DNA of 32,215 nucleotides from a virus, in IMG/VR virus record IMGVR_UViG_3300028589_000029, positions 1 through 32,215 of that record; one strand, written 5' to 3'. The stretch's first letter is position 1. Every line of letters starts with the position of its first letter. The notes beneath the pieces were generated by a model that was given only the letters and a program-made list of their open reading frames with translations, did no database searches and was not told where the DNA came from. The translations under genes were made by a program, and so were the position numbers. This document shows, one piece after another, positions 28,494-32,215 of this stretch.

Positions 28494-29645
28494 ATGAGCA
28501 CCATCACAATCGACGACGTCCGGGCCGCAATGAACAACGACCTCGACGCAACCGCGCGGGTCATTGAGGCGACGGACAGCCGAGTCACCGGGCTGGCCAA
28601 CAAGGCGGCGCACGGCATGGCGTCCACGGGGGACCGACTCGATAACTACCGCGAAGAGTTCGCGCAGGTTGGCCGGATCGCTGTGTGGGAAGCGCTGCCC
28701 CGCTTCACTGGTGAGACCCTGGACAGTTTCTTCGCGTTCATCTACGCCACTGTTGAGGGAAAGTTGATGGATGCCACCCGGCAGGAGCGCAACGGCGCCG
28801 CTGGTGTGGACAAGGATGCAACCAAGACTTTCGGCGCGGTGCTCCGTGACATGGCCGATGGCAACGTGTTGCTCGCTGAGCGCCTCTGTCAGACGGCCCT
28901 TCCCGCTGGTAAGCGTCTCAGCGCCGATCGTGCCAACGCTGCCCGCATGGCCTGGCAAGGTGCGGTTTCCCTGGACGCTCCGGCAGCAATGGACGGCTCA
29001 GCTTCGTACTCTGTGCCAAACGGTGTGGGCGAGCACCTTTGGGAGTCGCTGAGTGTCGCCGACGAGATGCCCAAGGTTCTGCCCAAGGTGGGGGCTGGCA
29101 TGGCCGCTGAGGCGCTGGCAGTGCTCCACCGGTACACATCGGCCTACGCGGTCCTGGCGGCGCTCCCTGAGGCCCCTGAGGACGTTGACGCCATTGAGGA
29201 TGCGCTGACTGTTCCGCGTGACGCTGAGGTGCGCCGCTACATCCTGGACGCTGTGCGTATCCTCCGCTCGTACGTGTCCACTGCGACTGATGCTGAGCTG
29301 GCTGAGGATCTCCGCGAGGTGGCTGACGACCGGCGAGACGAGCGGGCAGCAAAGCAGGAGCGGGTAGCGGCTGCACTCTCCCGCATGGGTGCCGGACAGC
29401 GTGCGGTCCTGGTGCACTCTTTCGGCATCGGCGGTGCTGCTGACTTCGGGTGGGGTGACGCTGGGTCCCTGGAAGGGCTGGCGGAGTTCCTTGAGATCAC
29501 CCCGGACAACACCAAGGTGCAGCGCTCCAAGGCTCGCCTCGCGTTCGCCCGGTACTACATCGCGATCGTTGCCACGGATGAGGACGACGCTGCTGAGTGG
29601 GCTGACGCTGCTGCTGCGATGCGCAAGCACGGGGGCCGCAAGTGA
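28494..29645 (+). CDS. RNA polymerase sigma factor-like protein
   Basis: 383-aa protein with sigma-70-like features. Residues about 50-100 (RLDNYREEFAQVGRIAVWEALPRF, then SFFAFIYATVEGKLMDATRQER) match sigma region 2, with the D-L-x-Q-x-G-R-I-A-x-W-x-A-L pattern. A VSLDAPAAMDG segment (about 159-169) resembles the linker before region 4. The C-terminal part (about 292-355: LSRMGAGQRAVLVHSFGIGG, SLEGLAEFLEITPDNTKVQRSKARLAFARYY) fits region 4. The mid-region (about 185-290) is a long helical insert. It would redirect host RNA polymerase to phage promoters. ATG 28494 has a GGGGAGGG ribosome binding site. The similarity is divergent but ordered as expected. Confidence 0.72.
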   Translation: MSTITIDDVRAAMNNDLDATARVIEATDSRVTGLANKAAHGMASTGDRLDNYREEFAQVGRIAVWEALPRFTGETLDSFFAFIYATVEGKLMDATRQERNGAAGVDKDATKTFGAVLRDMADGNVLLAERLCQTALPAGKRLSADRANAARMAWQGAVSLDAPAAMDGSASYSVPNGVGEHLWESLSVADEMPKVLPKVGAGMAAEALAVLHRYTSAYAVLAALPEAPEDVDAIEDALTVPRDAEVRRYILDAVRILRSYVSTATDAELAEDLREVADDRRDERAAKQERVAAALSRMGAGQRAVLVHSFGIGGAADFGWGDAGSLEGLAEFLEITPDNTKVQRSKARLAFARYYIAIVATDEDDAAEWADAAAAMRKHGGRK

Positions 29646-29971
29646 GCAAGGTTTGCCGACAATGCGGAGAGCGTCAGAACCTCGCTGCGTTCATCGCTGA
29701 CGCCCGGTACAAGGGTGGGCACAGGCACCAGTGCCGGAAGTGCTTGAACGCGTACTACGCTGCGGTGCGTGCGGCGGCTCCTAAGCCCCCTCAGTCACCC
29801 AAGCCACCTACGCCCCCTGAGGTGCTGGCTGAGCGTGCTGAGCGGCGCCGGAAGTATCAGCGGGAGTGGCGGGCCAACTGGCGTAAGGCGAATCCTGAAC
29901 GGGCGCGCGAGGAGTGGCGCAAGTACGAAACGCCAGCGTCTGACTTCCTGACTGCCTGGCGGAACAATTGA
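29642..29971 (+). CDS. Zinc-ribbon protein, likely N-terminal half of a split HNH endonuclease
   Basis: 109 aa. The N-terminus (CRQCGERQNLAAFIADARYKGGHRHQCRKCLNAYYAAV) has C-x2-C and C-x2-C like the first 45 residues of the HNH protein at 23149. A proline-rich linker and a charged helix (AERRRKYQREWRANWRKANPERAREEW) follow. There is no HNH motif in this ORF. GTG 29642 shares GTGA with the sigma-like gene stop, and its own stop TGA overlaps the next start (TTGA). Order, overlap and motif content suggest that it works with, or was once fused to, the next ORF. Confidence 0.7.
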   Translation: MSKVCRQCGERQNLAAFIADARYKGGHRHQCRKCLNAYYAAVRAAAPKPPQSPKPPTPPEVLAERAERRRKYQREWRANWRKANPERAREEWRKYETPASDFLTAWRNN

Positions 29972-30270
29972 AGACACCTCCCGCTGTGAGAGTGCGTCGG
30001 TCCCGTATTGGGGTCCGGCGCACTTTGCGTTCCCGTCCGTGCCCGTATAAGCGCTCTGACATCTTCGCGCGCTGGGATGGTGCGTGTTGTTACTGCGACG
30101 CGCCTGCCGAGCATCTAGACCACGTCAAGCCCATATCCAGGGGAGGGGCAGACGTGGCCCGGAACATCGTGCCCGCGTGCGCTGACTGCAACCTGTCCAA
30201 GGGTGCCCGCTCGCTGGCCGACTGGGTGGCTTCATGGGGGCAGGTAACCGACCCCCTAGACCCGCAATGA
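29968..30270 (+). CDS. HNH endonuclease domain protein (C-terminal half)
   Basis: 100 aa. It carries a full HNH core: CCYCDAPAEHLDHVKPISRGG, then NIVPACADCNLSKGARSLADW, with D-H, N and CxxC-N-x-S-K positions matching the HNH at 23149. Two stretches of DNA (GAGCATCTAGACCACGTC at 30109 and TGCAACCTGTCCAAGGG at 30187) are identical to that gene. The start is uncertain: TTG 29968 overlaps the previous stop and has only a weak GGA upstream; GTG 29986 is an alternative. The N-terminus is arginine-rich (RVRRSRIGVRRTLRSR). Its 3' end overlaps motif copy f. Confidence 0.75.
   Translation: MKTPPAVRVRRSRIGVRRTLRSRPCPYKRSDIFARWDGACCYCDAPAEHLDHVKPISRGGADVARNIVPACADCNLSKGARSLADWVASWGQVTDPLDPQ
30244..30269 (+). 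repeat. Conserved GTAACC-type intergenic motif, copy f
   Basis: GTAACCGACCCCCTAGACC then CGCAATG, followed by AAGAGACC. It lies within the last codons of the HNH ORF and 33 bases upstream of the next gene; it aligns with copies b and c. Confidence 0.55.
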
Positions 30271-30301
30271 AGAGACCATCAACCACCTCAGGGGAGCCAC
30301 A

Positions 30302-30475
30302 GTGACCACCTTCAACCTCCGCTCAGGCCACAAGGTCACCACTCAGCGAGTCGGCGACCTTGTCGAGTTCATCACCTACGGAACGACGGGCAACGTGATC
30401 AGCAGTGTCCTGCACCCCATCGCTGAGGCCATCCCGCTCCTGACCAACCTGAGGAGCTGCAACCGTGCCCGCTGA
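30302..30475 (+). CDS. Hypothetical protein, 57 aa
   Basis: Short frame, MTTFNLRSGHKVTTQRVGDL followed by VEFITYGTTGNVISSVLHPI and [17 protein letters not shown]. It may be a small beta-alpha fold with an amphipathic C-terminal helix. GTG 30302 has AGGGGAG about 6 bases upstream. It overlaps the next gene by 11 bases, whose ribosome binding site (GAGGAG) lies within it, so the two form an operon. No recognised family. Confidence 0.6.
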   Translation: MTTFNLRSGHKVTTQRVGDLVEFITYGTTGNVISSVLHPIAEAIPLLTNLRSCNRAR

Positions 30476-30665
30476 ACCACTGTTCAAGCCCCCCACGCTG
30501 ACGTCCGCAGCGCAGCGCAGAGCAGAGGACATGGCCGAACGGCTGGACGCGTGGCGCACCGCTAACCGGGAGATCCGGGCGGCTGGCGGCTGGGATACCC
30601 CGGAGCCTGCGCCGTTCGATGTGCTGCAACTCGCGCAGTTCCTCGCTGGCAATCCTGCCGACTAG
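30465..30665 (+). CDS. Hypothetical protein, 66 aa
   Basis: Unrecognised small protein ([20 protein letters not shown], then [20 protein letters not shown]) with a central charged amphipathic helix and a Pro-rich flank. GTG 30465 has GAGGAG 8 bases upstream. It overlaps the preceding gene and ends one base before repeat copy 12. Confidence 0.6.
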   Translation: MPAEPLFKPPTLTSAAQRRAEDMAERLDAWRTANREIRAAGGWDTPEPAPFDVLQLAQFLAGNPAD

Positions 30666-30687
30666 CACCTACTCATTTCAGTACGCG
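30666..30687 (-). repeat. Palindromic repeat copy 12 (CATTTC orientation, degenerate)
   Basis: CACCTACT and CATTTC are intact but the right arm is AGTACGCG, so the palindrome is broken after AGTA. It follows the 66-aa gene stop and precedes the ThyX ribosome binding site (GGAGAGAGGGG). Confidence 0.75.
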
Positions 30688-30706
30688 GAGAGAGGGGCAA
30701 TCGCCC

Positions 30707-31399
30707 ATGAAGGTTTCCATCCTGGCAAGCACCGTGCTGAGGGTGCCGGTAATGGAGTACGCCTACGGGTACGACGTAGACCCGGACCTTACGGCTACCG
30801 GGCCCGATGCACTCGGCGAGGCTGCGGGACGCCTCTGCTACAAGTCGTTCAGTCGGCCCAACCCGGCAACGGCTGCGAACGATACCTACCTGGCCAACAT
30901 CCTGGCTCAGGGGCATTACAGCGTGCTGGAGCACGCCTCTGTGTCGTTCCTGGTGCAGGGTGTCAGTCGCGCTCTCCTCGCTGAGCTGACGCGCCATCGT
31001 CACCTGAGTTTCTCCGTGGTGAGTCAGCGCTACGTCAGTTACGCCGACACTGAGCCGGTCATTCCTCCGGCAATCGTCGGTAACACGGTCGGCGAGCACA
31101 TCGTCCGCACGGCCTACACTGACGCGCTTGCCGACTATGAGAACCTGGCGCACCGGTTGGAGTCGCAAGGGCTCAAGCGCAAGGCCGCTCGTGAGGCTGC
31201 GCGTGCGGTGCTCCCCAACGCTGCCCCGGTAGACATGGTGGTGTCCGGCAACCTGCGGGCATGGCGGGACGTGCTCGGCAAGCGGCATCACGTTGCGGCT
31301 GACGCTGAGATCCAGGAGTTCGCCCGGCATGTGCTGCGGCTGCTCCAGCAGATGGCGCCGAACAGTGTGCAGGACATCAGAGAGGAGCCCGCCACGTGA
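30707..31399 (+). CDS. thyX: Flavin-dependent thymidylate synthase ThyX
   Basis: 230-aa enzyme that makes dTMP from dUMP using FAD, NADPH and methylene-tetrahydrofolate. The RHR motif is at residues 96-98 ([16 protein letters not shown]), giving RHR-x7-S106 with R108-Y109; the usual Asn of RHRxxSxN is Ser here. Upstream [13 protein letters not shown] (69-81) and downstream [14 protein letters not shown] match the family. Length is normal. ATG 30707 has GGAGAGAGGGG upstream. The end shares GTGA with the next gene. Together with dNMP kinase and dCMP deaminase it supplies thymidine nucleotides. Confidence 0.93.
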   Translation: MKVSILASTVLRVPVMEYAYGYDVDPDLTATGPDALGEAAGRLCYKSFSRPNPATAANDTYLANILAQGHYSVLEHASVSFLVQGVSRALLAELTRHRHLSFSVVSQRYVSYADTEPVIPPAIVGNTVGEHIVRTAYTDALADYENLAHRLESQGLKRKAAREAARAVLPNAAPVDMVVSGNLRAWRDVLGKRHHVAADAEIQEFARHVLRLLQQMAPNSVQDIREEPAT

Positions 31400-31563
31400 G
31401 TGCCATTGAGGCCAGTGAAGAGTATCTGCGTAAGCGGTTCAGCGAGCGCGTGTGGGAGTCTCCGGCCTTGTCGGCGCACCTGCACACGCTGCCTGAGGAT
31501 GAGGCAGACAGGGTCGTCGAGCACCTAGTTGAGGGGATGTTGATTGAGGTGGGAGTGCTGTGA
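31396..31563 (+). CDS. Hypothetical protein, 55 aa
   Basis: Small acidic helical protein ([20 protein letters not shown], then [35 protein letters not shown]). GTG 31396 overlaps the ThyX stop (GTGA) and has AGAGGAG at 31381-31387, so it is co-expressed with ThyX. No known function. It abuts the next ORF. Confidence 0.6.
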   Translation: MSAIEASEEYLRKRFSERVWESPALSAHLHTLPEDEADRVVEHLVEGMLIEVGVL

Positions 31564-31740
31564 GTGTGCGGGTGTCCTAATGGCTCCTGCCCCCTGAGTC
31601 TCCGCAGCCGCCTACTCCGCACGGTGGCTTTTAATCTCGGCCTATTCCTCGTTCCGTTCGCCTGCTACCACCTCACGGGGTTTATCGCCCTGTGGGGTGC
31701 GTACAGGGGTTACTGGCCCCTTTACCTGACTGTTTACTAG
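31564..31740 (+). CDS. Small membrane protein, 58 aa
   Basis: The frame reads MCGCPNGSCPLSLRSRLLRT, then VAFNLGLFLVPFACYHLTGF, then IALWGAYRGYWPLYLTVY. After a short cysteine-containing, basic N-terminus there are two hydrophobic segments rich in aromatic residues. GTG 31564 has GGGAG at 31551-31555, 8 bases upstream, and follows the previous stop directly. The clear membrane profile supports it as a real gene. No family recognised. Confidence 0.5.
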   Translation: MCGCPNGSCPLSLRSRLLRTVAFNLGLFLVPFACYHLTGFIALWGAYRGYWPLYLTVY

Positions 31741-31753
31741 GAGAGAACACACC

Positions 31754-31981
31754 ATGACTAAGTGTTCCGTGGCTGATCACCGACCGCTGTTTCATATCCG
31801 CTTCACCGACCGGGACGGCGCCACGTGGGAAACGTTCGGCTCAGACGGCGTGTGCTGCGTGAACGACCCCGATGATGACGACCCAGCCAGTTGGGAGCCC
31901 GGACAACTGATGCAGCTGTCAGAGGTGCAGGCGCGCTATGGGCCGCTGGAGTTCGCGGGATACGGGCGGGTCAATGGATGA
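31754..31981 (+). CDS. Hypothetical protein, 75 aa
   Basis: Unrecognised small protein with an acidic stretch (CCVNDPDDDDPASWEPG, about residues 34-50) and two short beta-like stretches (LFHIRFTDRDGATWETFGSDGV). ATG 31754 has AGGAGAG 8 bases upstream. Its stop overlaps the dCMP deaminase start region by 8 bases, so it belongs to the same operon. Confidence 0.65.
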   Translation: MTKCSVADHRPLFHIRFTDRDGATWETFGSDGVCCVNDPDDDDPASWEPGQLMQLSEVQARYGPLEFAGYGRVNG

Positions 31982-32215
31982 CCAACGCCCCGGATGGGAT
32001 GCCTACTTCATGGCTGGTGCCGAATGGGTAGCCACTCGCGCTGACTGCACCCGTTCCGCCGTAGGCGCCATCCTGGTCAACGCCAACAATGAGGTGCGGG
32101 GCACGGGCTACAACGGCGCTCCTGCTGGCGTTCCTGGCTGCGCTACCGCTGGTGCGTGTCCCCGTGGGCGCCATGGGCGCATCCCGCTGCCGAACATCGT
32201 GGGACTGTTCAACTG
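31974..32215 (+). CDS. dCMP deaminase (partial, cut by window end)
   Basis: The N-terminal 80 residues are typical of phage dCMP deaminases: WDAYFMAGAEWVATRADCTRSAVGAILV, then GTGYNGAPAGVPGCATAG. The zinc-binding HAE and PCxxC motifs would lie beyond the window. The enzyme converts dCMP to dUMP, the substrate of ThyX encoded upstream. ATG 31974 overlaps the previous gene by 8 bases; the nearby ATG 31978 is out of frame and closed. It has no stop in the window. Confidence 0.85.
   Translation, partial: MDDQRPGWDAYFMAGAEWVATRADCTRSAVGAILVNANNEVRGTGYNGAPAGVPGCATAGACPRGRHGRIPLPNIVGLFN

Noticed and set aside
28253-28567. 104-aa frame beginning MGYLRYAGNTPV
   Set aside because: It lies in the hairpin-dense region, overlaps the sigma-like gene in another frame, lacks a good ribosome binding site, and ends in low-complexity His/Arg sequence (HHEHHHNRRR).
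1002-30687. CRISPR array
   Set aside because: The 22-base repeat copies are kilobases apart with genes between them and no regular spacers.
1031-32215. Very frequent GCTGAG hexamer
   Set aside because: It is mostly Ala-Glu codon pairs and GCT/GAG codon preference; without counts against expectation I cannot claim a signal.

Overview
This window looks like the left and central part of the genome of a tailed, long-tailed (siphovirus-type) phage of a high-GC actinobacterium. The DNA is GC-rich. The gene order is the standard actinophage one: terminase, portal, MuF, scaffold, capsid, connectors, tail tube, frameshifted tail chaperone, tape measure, minor tail, endolysin, holin, replication. A phiC31 gp3-like protein and an H/C/C/C mini zinc motif of a kind I associate with Streptomyces and its phages make a Streptomyces-type host the best guess. 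That is an inference, not proof. Almost all genes are on the + strand; only three small genes at the far left are on the - strand.

Layout. 1-935: three small leftward genes of unknown function. 1031-7065: DNA packaging and head (small and large terminase, SPP1-gp6-type portal, MuF-like protein, scaffold, major capsid protein). 7140-9465: head-tail connectors, tail terminator, tail tube. 9469-15729: tail assembly chaperones made by a -1 frameshift at GGGAAAC, tape measure (588 aa), a very large minor tail protein with lectin-like folds, and a small H-type-lectin-like protein. 15794-17174: lysis (amidase endolysin, XhlA-like coiled-coil membrane protein, short holin candidate). 17225-20067: dNMP kinase and three unknown genes, separated by strong terminators. 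20352-28137: DNA replication and recombination (Cas4/RecB-like exonuclease, phiC31 gp3-like protein, HNH endonuclease, zinc-finger/Toprim/SF3 primase-helicase, family A DNA polymerase) with small unknown genes between. 28138-28493: a 356-base non-coding, hairpin-dense stretch. 28494-32215: a sigma-factor-like protein, an HNH endonuclease split into two ORFs, ThyX, small unknown or membrane proteins, and the start of a dCMP deaminase cut by the window end. dCMP deaminase, ThyX and dNMP kinase together form a dCMP-to-dTDP route.

The most striking non-genic feature is a 22-base palindrome (arm CACCTACT, six-base centre, arm AGTAGGTG) present in 12 copies, almost all between genes. In five copies the stem is lengthened by unrelated flanks that still pair (covariation). 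In four copies the element is in the opposite orientation and has no such extension. A second shared intergenic motif (GTAACCGAC followed by a CTAGACC or CTCAC block) recurs upstream of the replication and regulatory genes. Other points of interest are a hairpin that can hide the ribosome binding site of the dNMP kinase, a structured element ahead of the gp3-like gene, duplicated terminators around an orphan gene, and several small genes of 36 to 58 aa. No tRNA, integrase, CRISPR array or insertion sequence was seen in this window.
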